A stretch of DNA of 64,000 nt from Sphaerimonospora thailandensis (lineage in GTDB: Bacteria > Actinomycetota > Actinomycetes > Streptosporangiales > Streptosporangiaceae): NCBI RefSeq assembly GCF_016863115.1, contig NZ_BOOG01000017.1, positions 1 to 64,000 of the forward strand, written 5' to 3'. Each line of letters begins with the position of its first letter. Within the stretch, counting starts at the first letter, position 1. This document shows, piece by piece, positions 45,984 to 54,240 of the stretch. The position numbers and the translations under genes are program-made. The notes below the pieces were generated by a model, which saw nothing but the letters and a program-made list of their open reading frames with translations, was not told the origin of the DNA and ran no database searches.

Positions 45984-46355
45984 CTAGTCCACAAGCCCGA
46001 TGTAGCCGAGCAGATTCTCCTCGATTAATCCCATAACCTGGGGCGGGAGCTGCCCCAGGTAGTCTCCCAGTTCCTCTTTGAGAAAAGGCTGCGCGCAGAT
46101 CGTACGGGCCCAGCACTTGCTGGGCAGATTGCCAAAACCTTGAGCGATCTTGACGCAGTACTCTGTCCTCAGCGTGGTCGCCGTGGAAGTCGGCACAACG
46201 TATACAAACGGCCAGTCGGCCTGCTCGTTATTGGCATCGTTGCTTAACACGATCACAGGCCGCTTCGGATGGTAGTTGCGTTTGTCGTTGGGAGGCAAGG
46301 TGAGCGACCGGTCAGAGACGTAGTACACGCCGCCCTTGCGGATGGATCCCCTCAC
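45984..46355 (-). CDS. Type II toxin, MazF/PemK-like
   Basis: A 123-residue PemK/MazF-like RNase candidate. The N-terminus has the RKGGVYYV strand; PVIVLSND and VYVVPTSTATTLRTEYCVKI follow, with KCWARTICAQPFLKEELG. MazF-fold toxins cleave mRNA or tRNA. It is the second gene of the pair: its ATG (46355) overlaps the upstream antitoxin stop by 4 nt. Codon and GC use is less extreme than in the neighbouring genes, consistent with acquisition. Toxicity is inferred from pairing with a Panacea-type antitoxin. Confidence 0.82.
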   Translation of the reverse strand: MRGSIRKGGVYYVSDRSLTLPPNDKRNYHPKRPVIVLSNDANNEQADWPFVYVVPTSTATTLRTEYCVKIAQGFGNLPSKCWARTICAQPFLKEELGDYLGQLPPQVMGLIEENLLGYIGLVD

Positions 46356-46996
46356 TGCTCACCGAGTGCTCTCGAGTTGGCCCGCTGCAGGGCCTCCCGA
46401 CCTTCCAAGAACTCCGATTTCAGAGCTTCTCCTGCCCCCGGGTCACCGGCTTCCGTCGGCCGTCGTGCCCGTCTGGATTTGACCCGCCGGATCAGCGCCG
46501 CGGTTTGTTTCCGGCGTCGCGCCCGGTTGAGGTCGAGGAGAACCCCGCGTTCCCCCCCCACCTGCGCTTCGATCACGGGGGCAGTCGCGTACGACAATTC
46601 CTTGAGCGCCGTCGCGCTCTTCGCACCGTGCATGCGTACGACATCGCGGATGAGCATCATGCCGATCACGTCCAGCGGATCGTCGATGTCGACGTTCATT
46701 CGCAGCACGCCGGAGCCGAGTTCGACGGCCGTGCTGTCATCGCGCTCCACGAGTTCGCTCTCCACCACGAACTCCTCGGCGCGCCTGATCGCGTGATCAT
46801 AGGGCCCATGGTGATCCCACCGCCAAGTCGCTCCGCTGAGCTGGGAGAGGCCTTCCTCGACCGCCTTCAGATCTGCGAGGTAGAGAAGTTCGGTGAGCTT
46901 CACCTTCGTAATCTCGAAGCCCATCTCCTGCGCCGTCTTGAGCACGGCCAGGACCGCACTGACCAGGAGGGTGGGTGATTCGACCATGGCGACCAC
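46352..46996 (-). CDS. Panacea (SocA/DUF4065-like) antitoxin
   Basis: About 214 residues with a Panacea domain: KLTELLYLADLKAVEEGLSQ, then TWRWDHHGPYDHAIRRAEEF. Panacea antitoxins are hyperpromiscuous and pair with many toxin folds. I chose GTG 46996, 4 nt after GGGGAGG; ATG 46987 is an alternative and the frame reaches a GTG at 47026. The C-terminal basic tail (VKSRRARRPTEAG) may contact the toxin or DNA. Gene order, antitoxin then toxin with ATGA overlap, supports a functional pair. Confidence 0.8.
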   Translation of the reverse strand: MVAMVESPTLLVSAVLAVLKTAQEMGFEITKVKLTELLYLADLKAVEEGLSQLSGATWRWDHHGPYDHAIRRAEEFVVESELVERDDSTAVELGSGVLRMNVDIDDPLDVIGMMLIRDVVRMHGAKSATALKELSYATAPVIEAQVGGERGVLLDLNRARRRKQTAALIRRVKSRRARRPTEAGDPGAGEALKSEFLEGREALQRANSRALGEQ

Positions 46997-47209
46997 CGTT
47001 CCTCCCCTGATCTCCTCTATCGGCACGGTACCCCCGATGGCCGCCTGACATTCCCACGCCGTTCCCTCTCCAGAGAGCGGATACGGAGAGCTACATCATG
47101 ACATCGATGAGTCACCATGTGGTCGGCTTCCGGCTTCCCCGGATCGCGGAACTCTGAGGAGTCTCGACGCTGAAGTGGCGTTGAACGCTGCGGTCTCCGT
47201 CCGCAGGTG

Positions 47210-48034
47210 TCAGCCCGCGGACCAGATGTCCTGTTCGATGTCGCCGGCGGCCTGCGGACCCATCATCACGAGCCCGCCGTCCACCAGGAGCGTCGCGCCG
47301 GTGATGTAGGAGGAGGCGGGACCGGCGAGGAAGACGATGACCGCCGCCACCTCGCGGGCGTCGCCCGGGCGCCCCAGCGGATATCCCGGGCGGCTGTCCG
47401 GCTTGGGCGGCCGGTCCTCCTGGCCGGTCATCGGGGTGGCGATCTCCCCCGGCGCCACCGTGTTGACCGTGATGCCGTGCCTGGCCAGTTCGAGTGCGAA
47501 CGTACGGCTCAGCAGCCGCAGGCCGCCCTTTGCCGCGCAGTACGGCCCGGCCCCGAGCCGGGGATACTCCTCGTGGACGCTGGTCACGTTGACGATCCGT
47601 CCCCCCGCCCCGCGCTCGATCATCCTCCGGGCCGCCCGTTGCGAACACAGGAACGGGCCGTCCAGGTCGACGGCGAGCACGGAACGCCACCGGTCGTAGT
47701 CGATCTCCAGCAGCGGCTCCGCCGTACCGGTGCCCGCGTTGTTCACCAGCACCCCGAGTCCGCCCAGTTCCTCGGCGAGTTCGTCTATCACTCCCGCGGC
47801 GGTCACCGGATCGGTCAGGTCGTGTCGTCGTACGGCGGCGCGCCGCCCGGCGGCGCTCACCTGTGCGGCGGTGTCCCGCGCACCGTCCTCGTCACAGTGA
47901 TAGGTGATGCCGACGCCGAACCCCTGGGCGGCGAGGGCCACCGCGGTCGCCTTGCCGATCCCCGAGTCTGCGCCGGTCACGATCGCCACTCTGTCGTAGT
48001 CGAAACGCGCCACCGGCGCGGAGGTGCTGCTCAT
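47210..48034 (-). CDS. Short-chain dehydrogenase/reductase
   Basis: A 274-residue classical SDR: cofactor loop TGADSGIGKATAV, NNAGTGTAEPLLE, catalytic Tyr/Lys in GPYCAAKGG (YxxxK), and a C-terminal SYITGATLLVDGG. The serine partner lies in NVTSVHEEY. It likely oxidises an alcohol or sugar with NAD(P); the nearest named group is glucose 1-dehydrogenase-like/oxidoreductases of unknown substrate. ATG 48034 is divergent from the 48139 gene. Confidence 0.88.
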   Translation of the reverse strand: MSSTSAPVARFDYDRVAIVTGADSGIGKATAVALAAQGFGVGITYHCDEDGARDTAAQVSAAGRRAAVRRHDLTDPVTAAGVIDELAEELGGLGVLVNNAGTGTAEPLLEIDYDRWRSVLAVDLDGPFLCSQRAARRMIERGAGGRIVNVTSVHEEYPRLGAGPYCAAKGGLRLLSRTFALELARHGITVNTVAPGEIATPMTGQEDRPPKPDSRPGYPLGRPGDAREVAAVIVFLAGPASSYITGATLLVDGGLVMMGPQAAGDIEQDIWSAG

Positions 48035-48138
48035 GCGACGCTCCCCCTTCCACCGCCGTCACACATTCCCCGGCGAGGGGATTCCATCCTGCGGCGGACC
48101 CGGGCATGGTGGGACAGGCACCGGGTAGGGGCGGCGAC

Positions 48139-48477
48139 ATGGGTGAGGAGAAGAAGAGCCCGAAGGAACTCGCCGAGGAACTGGCGACGAACGCGCAGGA
48201 CGATCCCCGGTTCAAGAACCGCACGCCCGGCATCCGGGCGACCCGCAAGGGCTCGAAGGAGCAGGCGGACGCCGACATCGCCGGCCGGGTCGGCGGGATC
48301 GGCACCACCGGCGGCGGTGGTCCCGGCGGAACGGTCGGCGAACCGCCAACGGGCCAGGTGCTCGCCGACACGACCCTTGGCAGCGAGGACGCACCATCCG
48401 ACGAAACCGGCGAAACCAGTGGACTCGCCGGACGCCGTGAACCGGGCGGGCCCGGCGAACCCCGGCGAGGCCAATGA
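48139..48477 (+). CDS. Small hydrophilic disordered protein
   Basis: A 112-residue Gly/Glu/Lys/Thr-rich protein starting MGEEKKSPKELAEELATNAQ with GGGGCGGCGAC upstream; the middle is Gly-rich and no hydrophobic segment is visible, so it is probably disordered. It is the first of three small same-strand genes (with 48558 and 48814). Function unknown. Confidence 0.55.
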   Translation: MGEEKKSPKELAEELATNAQDDPRFKNRTPGIRATRKGSKEQADADIAGRVGGIGTTGGGGPGGTVGEPPTGQVLADTTLGSEDAPSDETGETSGLAGRREPGGPGEPRRGQ

Positions 48478-48557
48478 GGTCCTGCCTTTCGCGTTGCCGT
48501 TTCGCTGCCGTACGCCGGGTACATCGGATGCGTGTCGACCGGAAGGAGCGATTGAGG

Positions 48558-48716
48558 ATGTGCCTGAGCTGCGGCTGCGGTGAGCCCGACAACGACCACG
48601 GCAACCCGGCCAACATCACCCGGCAGGATCTGCGACTCGCGGCCGAGGCCGCGGAGATCAGCCCGGAGCAGGCTGTCGAGAACATCCAGACGGCGGCGGC
48701 GGAAACCGCCGTATGA
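48558..48716 (+). CDS. Small CGC-motif protein, 52 residues
   Basis: A 52-residue acidic protein that begins MCLSCGCGEPDNDHG and continues in a helical region (LAAEAAEISPEQAVENIQTA). The Cys triplet near the N-terminus could bind a metal. GGAAGGAG lies 9 nt before ATG 48558. A family of short proteins with the same start occurs in other actinomycetes as I recall it, with no known function. Confidence 0.7.
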   Translation: MCLSCGCGEPDNDHGNPANITRQDLRLAAEAAEISPEQAVENIQTAAAETAV

Positions 48717-48813
48717 GCAGGACCAGCCAGACGAACCGCGGCTGAACACAGTTGAGCACCGCCTGACGCCTTCGGCATCGTCCGTCCGAGGAGAGGTCCA
48801 GGGAGAGATCGCC

Positions 48814-49035
48814 ATGACCGAGCATGCGCCGTACCCGGAGAACGACCCGCGCCGCCGCACGGCCCGGCTGCACGACATGCTGACCGAGGTGGCCGATCAT
48901 GCCCGGGAGGACGTCCTGAAGATCGACGAGCCGAAGGCGCAGGCGCTGTTCGAGACCGCGACCGAGGTGTGCCAGGGGCTCGCCACGGCCTTCGAGCACT
49001 ACGACCGGCAATCGGAGCCGGCCTGGCAGCGGTGA
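48814..49035 (+). CDS. Small helical protein, 73 residues
   Basis: A 73-residue charged, probably helical protein (LHDMLTEVADHAREDVLKID, FETATEVCQGLATAFEHYDR). ATG 48814 has GGGAGAGATCGCC upstream. It follows the two preceding small genes and ends before a bidirectional hairpin. Function unknown. Confidence 0.65.
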   Translation: MTEHAPYPENDPRRRTARLHDMLTEVADHAREDVLKIDEPKAQALFETATEVCQGLATAFEHYDRQSEPAWQR

Positions 49036-49042
49036 CCGAAAA

Positions 49043-49077
49043 GGCGGCCCCGAAGGAACGCCTCCTGAGGGGCCGCC
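49043..49077. terminator. Bidirectional hairpin between convergent genes
   Basis: GGCGGCCCC and GGGGCCGCC pair around a 17-nt loop between the stops of the small gene at 48814 and the convergent HesB-like gene. Confidence 0.6.
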
Positions 49078-49093
49078 CCCGCGGTGACGCGGA

Positions 49094-49390
49094 TTATTCC
49101 CGCGGCCCTTGCTGCCCGACCAGCCGGAAGGTCCGCCGCCCTGCGGCGTCAGGCTTCGCGTCGAGGACCTTGTCCCCGACGATCGCCACCGCCTCCGGTT
49201 CCACGAAAACCCGGACATCCGCCTTCTCGACGACCTCGTCTCCTGACGAGGCCGTGCTCACCAGGGAGAATTCGAGCGCGTTCGTTTCGTCCCGCTTCGC
49301 CGCGATACGCAGCCCGGCCCACTCGGGCAGGGACTCCCCCACCATCAGATCGCGAATCGCCTCCACGGCGTTCTCCGTCACCGTCAGCAC
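49094..49390 (-). CDS. HesB/IscA-like Fe-S assembly-fold protein
   Basis: A 98-residue A-type-fold protein: VLTVTENAVEAIRDLM at the start and WAGLRIAAKRDETNALEFSL. The usual C-terminal CxC cluster-binding cysteines are absent, as in many actinobacterial HesB-like proteins, so carrier activity is doubtful. GTG 49390 has GAGGAG 6 nt upstream; the frame to 49417 is less likely. Confidence 0.8.
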   Translation of the reverse strand: MLTVTENAVEAIRDLMVGESLPEWAGLRIAAKRDETNALEFSLVSTASSGDEVVEKADVRVFVEPEAVAIVGDKVLDAKPDAAGRRTFRLVGQQGPRE

Positions 49391-49479
49391 GGCCAACTCC
49401 TCGACTACTCGGACCACCCCGCAGAACCACCCCCTACCCGCATGTCGGCAAAAAGCACGCCCGGGCTGTGATGGCAGCG

Positions 49480-49740
49480 TCAGGCGGGCAGAAACACGCT
49501 GGGAGCACCGTGCCAGGAGATCGTGAGCTCTTCGCGGGCACGGGTGGCGGCGACGAACAGCAGGCAGCGCTCCCGCTGCAGGTCCTGGTGGTGCGCGATC
49601 AGATCCACGACCGCCGGTGTGATCGCTGAGGCCGGGGGCACCGCGTGCTCGCCGACCCCGATGACGCGACGCAACGGAACTCCATGCCCTTCATCCGGTG
49701 CATGGTGCCCACTCCCATCGCCGTGTCGGTGTACTTCTTC
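49480..49740 (-). pseudogene. UvrD-like helicase C-terminal remnant, frameshifted
   Basis: The minus strand reads MGVGTMHRMKGMEFRCVA in one frame (about 49740-49675), then shifts to a second frame reading VIGVGEHAVPPASAITPAVV and RCLLFVAATRAREELTISWH before a stop at 49480. The V-A-A-T-R-A-R-E motif is helicase motif VI of superfamily I. No other helicase motifs lie upstream, so this is a relic of a UvrD/AddA-like gene, inactivated by truncation and a frameshift in or near a CGTCGCGTC stretch. Confidence 0.7.
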
Positions 49741-49750
49741 GCCAGTGCCT

Positions 49751-50013
49751 ATGGTGCCGATCGTCGACTCCATCCTGCGCGGCCCCGAGCCCGGCCGGGT
49801 CAAGGCGTTCGTGGTCTACCCGATGAACGCGCTGGCCAACAGCCAGCTTCACGAGCTGGAGCGATTTCTCGAGTGGGGACTTCCCCGGGACGCACGTCCG
49901 GTCAGCTTCGCCCGGTACACGGGTCAGGAGAGCGAGGAGAGGCGCACTCGTATCCTCGCCCAGAAGCCGGACATCCTGCTGACCAACTACGTAATGCTGG
50001 AATACCTATACGG
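49751..50013 (+). pseudogene. DEAD-type helicase fragment, defence-type
   Basis: The plus strand from ATG 49751 gives VKAFVVYPMNALANSQLHEL, FARYTGQESEERRTRILAQK and PDILLTNYVMLEYL. This is the core around motifs Ia-II region of large DEAD/DEAH helicases of the DrmA/DUF1998 type found in DISARM-like and related systems. Walker A is missing at the left and everything after NYVMLEYL is missing at the right, where a methyltransferase tail begins in another frame. It is dead. Confidence 0.65.
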
Positions 50014-50247
50014 GCCGAGTTGGACGCTGCCTACTTCCACCTCTATGGCGTGTCCCGCGATGATGTCGACTACATCATGGACACCTTCCGGGCCTTCCAG
50101 AACGTGACGCCCGGCCTGTTCGCGGAGACCAAGAAGGCGATCCTGGAGATCTACGACGCGATGCAGGATGCCGTCGAGGGGCGTAAGCCGTACCAGACGC
50201 CGCTCGACCCACCCCCCGGCCACGGCCCCCGCCATCCCACGAGATGA
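50014..50247 (+). pseudogene. Restriction methyltransferase C-terminal fragment
   Basis: In a different frame the plus strand gives AELDAAYFHLYGVSRDDVDY, IMDTFRAFQNVTPGLF, and EIYDAMQDAV, ending DPPPGHGPRHPTR then a stop. This matches the C-terminal end of Eco57I/PglX/DrmMI-like class methyltransferases. Joined directly to the helicase fragment by a deletion, so the original gene order was probably helicase and methyltransferase near each other. Non-functional. Confidence 0.6.
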
Positions 50248-50324
50248 TCTGGGTACCCGTTCGCTCGGTCGCTTTGAGTGGCAACTTCATTACCCACTGA
50301 CAGTCGATTGGATACCGTGTTCGG

Positions 50325-51215
50325 GTGGCGGAGTGCTTTGCCGTGGTTGATGCCACGGACTGGCTTGTGGAGCTTTTCGAGGCCGGAGGATCGGAGGAGA
50401 AGGTCTGGCTGACTGAGCCGAAGACCGGCAGACGCGCCTTGTTCAAGCCCAACCTGCGGCATGACAACGCGGAGCAGGCAGACCACTGGCCGGAGAAGCT
50501 CGCGTCTGAGTTGGCGGGCCAGATAGGCACACCCGCCGCCAGGATCGACCTCGCTGTTCGGAACGGCCAGCGTGGTTGCCTCTCCTACGATGTCACGCCG
50601 AGTGACTGGGAGTTGCAGCCAGGTTGGGTGCTGCTTACTCATCTGCTCGGTCGGCACGATCCGATGGATAAGAAGCACCAAGGGCACACCCTGACCAACA
50701 TCCGCATCGTCCTCCATGATTACGACCAACCAGGAGGATTCGCCGGCCCCTCGGACATGACCGCGTTCGATGTCTTCGTCGGCTACCTGGTACTCGACGC
50801 GCTGATCGCCAACCGTGACCGGCATCCGGCGAACTGGGCAGTGCTTCGTGGGCCAACCAAAAAAGATCAACAGCTGTCCCCGTCCTTCGATCATGCGACG
50901 AGCCTCGGCTTCAGCCTCACTGACCAGGAACGCATCCGTAGGATGAATCATCAGAGAGAGTGGGAAGCCTTCCTGAAGAAGGGGACCGCACACCGGTTCG
51001 AGGGCTGCCGCCGACTCAGCTTGGTCGACTTCGCCGTACAGGGGTTGAGCCTCCTCCGCGCGGACGCTCGCCAATACTGGCTTGACCAGCTGAGCAGCTA
51101 CAACAAGGATCAGATGGTCGCCCTGGCCGAGTCCATCCCGGAAATGTCGGAGGCGGCGCGTACGTTCGCGGTGGAACTGGTGGACACCAACAGGAGGAGG
51201 TTGCTAGATGCCTAG
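50325..51215 (+). CDS. HipA-like Ser/Thr kinase
   Basis: A 296-residue HipA/PI3-kinase-like fold kinase. Lys41 (RALFKPN) is the likely ATP-anchoring residue, Asp165/Asn170 (NRDRHPANW) the catalytic loop, and SFDHATSLG supplies the metal-binding Asp189. It is shorter than HipA (about 440) and lacks the N-terminal HipA_N domain, which seems to be encoded by the next gene. GTG 50325 is the only good start. Its stop overlaps the HIRAN gene start by 8 nt. Kinase activity and target are not known. Confidence 0.75.
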   Translation: MAECFAVVDATDWLVELFEAGGSEEKVWLTEPKTGRRALFKPNLRHDNAEQADHWPEKLASELAGQIGTPAARIDLAVRNGQRGCLSYDVTPSDWELQPGWVLLTHLLGRHDPMDKKHQGHTLTNIRIVLHDYDQPGGFAGPSDMTAFDVFVGYLVLDALIANRDRHPANWAVLRGPTKKDQQLSPSFDHATSLGFSLTDQERIRRMNHQREWEAFLKKGTAHRFEGCRRLSLVDFAVQGLSLLRADARQYWLDQLSSYNKDQMVALAESIPEMSEAARTFAVELVDTNRRRLLDA

Positions 51216-51966
51216 CTCGACTCGGGCCGTGTCCGCGCCTACAGGGAGCACGCTGACGGCGCCCCGACTGCTGGTGGCGCGGCGAACCCCAGACGGCCTG
51301 ATCACGCCGATCGGTGTCCTCGACCAGCTCACCGGCGGTTACTCCTTCGCCTACCTGCGGCAGGTGCTGGACGTTCCCGCCTTCCGCCCTCTCCTCGGCT
51401 TCGAGGACCTAGAACGTCGCTATGTCTCAACTGAACTGTTCCCGCTGTTCAGTCAGCGTCTGATGGATCCTCGTCGGACCGACTATCAGTGGTATCTCAC
51501 CGTGTTGGGCCTGTCTGAGGGCGCCTCGCCGATGGTCGTCTTGGGCAGGTCAGAGGGCCGCCGTGCCGGAGATGCGATCACACTGGTCGCCGAACCCGAG
51601 GTAGATGCTTCAGGTCGAACCTCAGCGAGTTTCTTCGTGCACGGGCTACGCCACCGGGCCGGAGCCGAGCCGCGCGTTGCCACCCTGCGAAAGGGCGAGC
51701 AGCTCGCTCTGCGCGATGACCTACAAAATCCGGTCAATCCCCGCGCACTGCTGGTGACCCGTAACGCTGAGGAACTTGGATGGATCCCGGATCTGCTCCT
51801 CGACTACGTGCACCGGGTCCGCGAGACAGGCGAAATGACGATTCGGGTCGCGCAGGTTAACGGCGCGGATACCCCGCCTAATCTTCGGCTCAGGGTGCAA
51901 CTCGAGGGCTGCACGCCGGAGGGTTATCTGCCCTTCCACGGTGAGGACTGGGCCACGACCGCCTGA
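51208..51966 (+). CDS. HIRAN-domain protein with HipA_N-like N-terminus
   Basis: A 252-residue protein. Residues about 28-110 resemble the N-terminal subdomain of HipA (DGLITPIGVLDQ, GGYSFAYLRQVLDVPAFRPL); residues 140-230 form a HIRAN domain (LRKGEQLALRDDLQNPVNPR, LGWIPDLLLDYVHRV), a fold known to bind DNA or RNA ends. ATG 51208 lies inside the last codons of the kinase gene (TAG at 51213-51215). The two together could form a split HipA-type toxin or sensor. A truncated copy of its 5' end is at 56311. Confidence 0.75.
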   Translation: MPSSTRAVSAPTGSTLTAPRLLVARRTPDGLITPIGVLDQLTGGYSFAYLRQVLDVPAFRPLLGFEDLERRYVSTELFPLFSQRLMDPRRTDYQWYLTVLGLSEGASPMVVLGRSEGRRAGDAITLVAEPEVDASGRTSASFFVHGLRHRAGAEPRVATLRKGEQLALRDDLQNPVNPRALLVTRNAEELGWIPDLLLDYVHRVRETGEMTIRVAQVNGADTPPNLRLRVQLEGCTPEGYLPFHGEDWATTA

Positions 51967-51986
51967 CGAAGGCCGCGGTCGATCGA

Positions 51987-52307
51987 TTGACGCAACCGCC
52001 ACGGGTGGCGGAGGAAGACGACGATCTGGGCCTGTGCCCGGGCCTCTTCCTGCATCCGGCAGCACCCGTCCCGGGCCGTATCGACCTGCTCTGGTTTACG
52101 AGTCCCCCTGGTCACGGCCAGGTGGTGGCGTACAGCTGCCTGTGTCAGTCGACCTGTTTCGAACTGCTCGCCTACAGCAGGCTCTACCGCATCCGCCGTA
52201 CCACCCTGCCCCGCCTCGGCGTACCCACCGTCTCGTTCACAGGCGGCTGGCGGCGTCCGGAGGCGTACGACTGGTGGCACCGCCTGCTCACCGGCCACGC
52301 CCGCTGA
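51987..52307 (+). CDS. Conserved hypothetical protein, 106 residues
   Basis: An open frame from TTG 51987 (or GTG 52005) encodes DDDLGLCPGLFLHPAAPVPG, VVAYSCLCQSTCFELL and RLYRIRRTTL, with four cysteines in the middle. It looks like a structured protein rather than a shadow, but I do not know the family. It lies 20 nt after the HIRAN gene, so it may share its transcript; ribosome-binding evidence is weak. Confidence 0.5.
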   Translation: MTQPPRVAEEDDDLGLCPGLFLHPAAPVPGRIDLLWFTSPPGHGQVVAYSCLCQSTCFELLAYSRLYRIRRTTLPRLGVPTVSFTGGWRRPEAYDWWHRLLTGHAR

Positions 52308-52394
52308 ACCTACCGGCCGTCGCGATGTGCTGACCGCGATGGCCTAAAGGACAATGGGGACGGCCTGCAACCTGACCCGGGGGCCGAGCCTCCC

Positions 52395-53124
52395 GTGGAG
52401 CGGCCCGATCGTGGCGGCCATCCGGAGCTGCGTTTCTCCCTGGCCGGCATGGGCGCTCAAGTTCTCCATGCTCGCCGGGATCGAGGTGCCGGAGGTCCGG
52501 CTCTACCAGCGAGAGGAGTTGGACACCCTACCCTCCGGCGTGTGACCCGGAAGCGAAGAATGGGCTTATGCCGTACGGCGATTCGACCGCGACGATCGAC
52601 GCGGCGCGATCCACATCGAGGACCTCGCGCAGGCGCGTGGCGTCTACCCGAACGAGAAGTACCTCGGGAACTACGAGACGGTGGCAGCGCTCGTCTACCG
52701 CCGCCGCGACGTGGCCTCGCTCCGGGAGTTCGCCCGGCGACTCGCCTTCAACGTGCTCATCTCCAACGGCGACGCGCACCTGAAGAACTGGTCGCTGATC
52801 TACCGCGATCCGCGGGTGCCCGCCCTGTCGCCCGCCTACGACCTGGTCTCCACCGGCGTCTACATGGGCGACGGCGAAACGCTCGGCTTGAAGTTCGCCG
52901 GAACCAAGCGGTTCGACCAGATCACGGTGTGGACTTTCGAACGGCTAGAGCGACGGCTTGGCGCCACCGAGGCCGGGCTGGGTGACGTCGTCGCGGACCT
53001 GGTGGCGCGGGTTCACGAGGCATGGCCCGAGTGCGCGGAACTGCTGAGTGGCACCCCCGACATCCTCAAGGCCGTGAGCGCCACCATCGACGCCCGGAGC
53101 CGTACCCTGCTCCCCACCCAATAG
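52395..53124 (+). pseudogene. hipA pseudogene
   Basis: A degenerate HipA toxin. Upstream pieces give ELRFSLAGM in one frame and LKFSMLAGIEVPEVRLYQRE in the next (a frameshift near 52455); a TGA at 52543-52545 then breaks the main frame before EEWAYAVRRFDRDDRRGAIH. The C-terminal kinase part from about 52561 is intact (LAFNVLISNGDAHLKNWSLI, SPAYDLVSTGVY) but the 5' part with the HipA_N region is missing. Non-functional as toxin. Confidence 0.75.
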
Positions 53125-53203
53125 TGGATCCCCGACTCCAGCAGGCAGACGCCGGATCACCACGGACGTTGCTCATCGGGCAATCCGGCAGGTCGGCCTG
53201 GAA

Positions 53204-53686
53204 TCAGAGGTCGTCGGTCAGCAGGGCTTCTGCGGACTCAGCGGTCGCGGCGGCCCGAATCCAGGCGTCGAGCCGATCGAGGTCGTGACACTTCCTGATC
53301 TTGTCTGGGAAGCTGTCAGGCACCTGAATGCCGCGAGCGGACAGAACCGCCAGGATCGCCTCAGCCTTACCCTCGGCCTGTCCTTCGGCCTTGCCTTTGG
53401 CGATGTTGTCGCGAGCCCAGTCGCTGAGGTATTCGTAGGTTTCGGTCTTCAACTGCTTCTCCAATTGATCCCAGACCTCTCGGGGCAGCGCCGCACGCAC
53501 CATGTCAGCGTACATACCCGCCTGGTCGTGGTCGAGATTGTGTAGTGCGGTGAGCAGGGCACTGACGATGTCGGGACCCTGCGGCGTGTCGCCGTGGTGG
53601 ATGACCGACAGCACGGCCAGTTCGAGGTCCCCGCCCGCCTCAACGGGGTCGGTGATGACCGGGAACTCCGGGGGGCCGCCCCATCC
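53204..53686 (-). pseudogene. Rpn-family nuclease/transposase-like C-terminal fragment
   Basis: The open minus-strand frame gives FPVITDPVEAGGDLELAVLS, then GPDIVSALLTALHNLDHDQA, and ends in a Lys/Glu/Gly-rich tail (GKAEGQAEGKAEAILAVLSA, RGIQVPDSF). This is the C-terminal half of a common actinobacterial protein with an Rpn/PD-(D/E)xK-like N-terminus; the N-terminal nuclease part is missing and a TAG lies at 53687-53689. A start at GTG 53614 might still express a 136-residue remnant. Confidence 0.6.
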
Positions 53687-53716
53687 CTAGATGAAACCGG
53701 GTGGTCGTGGTGACGG

Positions 53717-54007
53717 TCAGCGACAGCAGGCCTGGTGATGTTCGAAGCCGGCGGCGATGCCACGAAGGTAGGCGCCAGCGGTCTGCGTGCTGAAGTCTTC
53801 GAGATCGAAGACGATATCAAGCACCGCCCTCGCGGCTTCCTCGTGCTCAGGCGGCACGGCTTCCACCATCCAGGAGAACGTTCCGGTCCGCTCGATACGC
53901 TCCGCAAGCTCCCTCATCCGACCTGGATCCACACGTTTTGCGAGGGCAAGCGCGGCGGCCTCGAAACGCGCCTTCATCGCGGGGACGTCGTCATCATCGT
54001 CAAACAC
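53717..54007 (-). CDS. Small acidic hypothetical protein
   Basis: A 96-residue protein, GTG 54007, with GGAGGA 7 nt upstream. It opens with FDDDDDVPAMKARFEAA and is helical (ALAKRVDPGRMRELAERIER, HEEAARAVLDIVFDLEDFST). An unusually acidic N-terminus is the only mark. No family recognised. The DNA just upstream (54020-54110) is AT-rich and may hold its promoter and that of the divergent XRE gene. Confidence 0.6.
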   Translation of the reverse strand: MFDDDDDVPAMKARFEAAALALAKRVDPGRMRELAERIERTGTFSWMVEAVPPEHEEAARAVLDIVFDLEDFSTQTAGAYLRGIAAGFEHHQACCR

Positions 54008-54240
54008 AGGCACTCCTCCTGGCAGTAAATGCGGAAGCTCGCATGTCACTCAAGATAGATAACATAGTGCAACCAGACTGGAACTTTAAGTTATCCACCC
54101 TCACGCCGCAGGTGAATCCCGGTTTCCTCGGCCGAGCGTGTCGAACGCCGTTCGCCAACAGGCGTACGGTCAAGCCCTCGCCAAGGAGGAGATCGCGTCA
54201 TAGCCTGATGGCGTCGAGTGCTACCGAAAGGTCGACGCCG

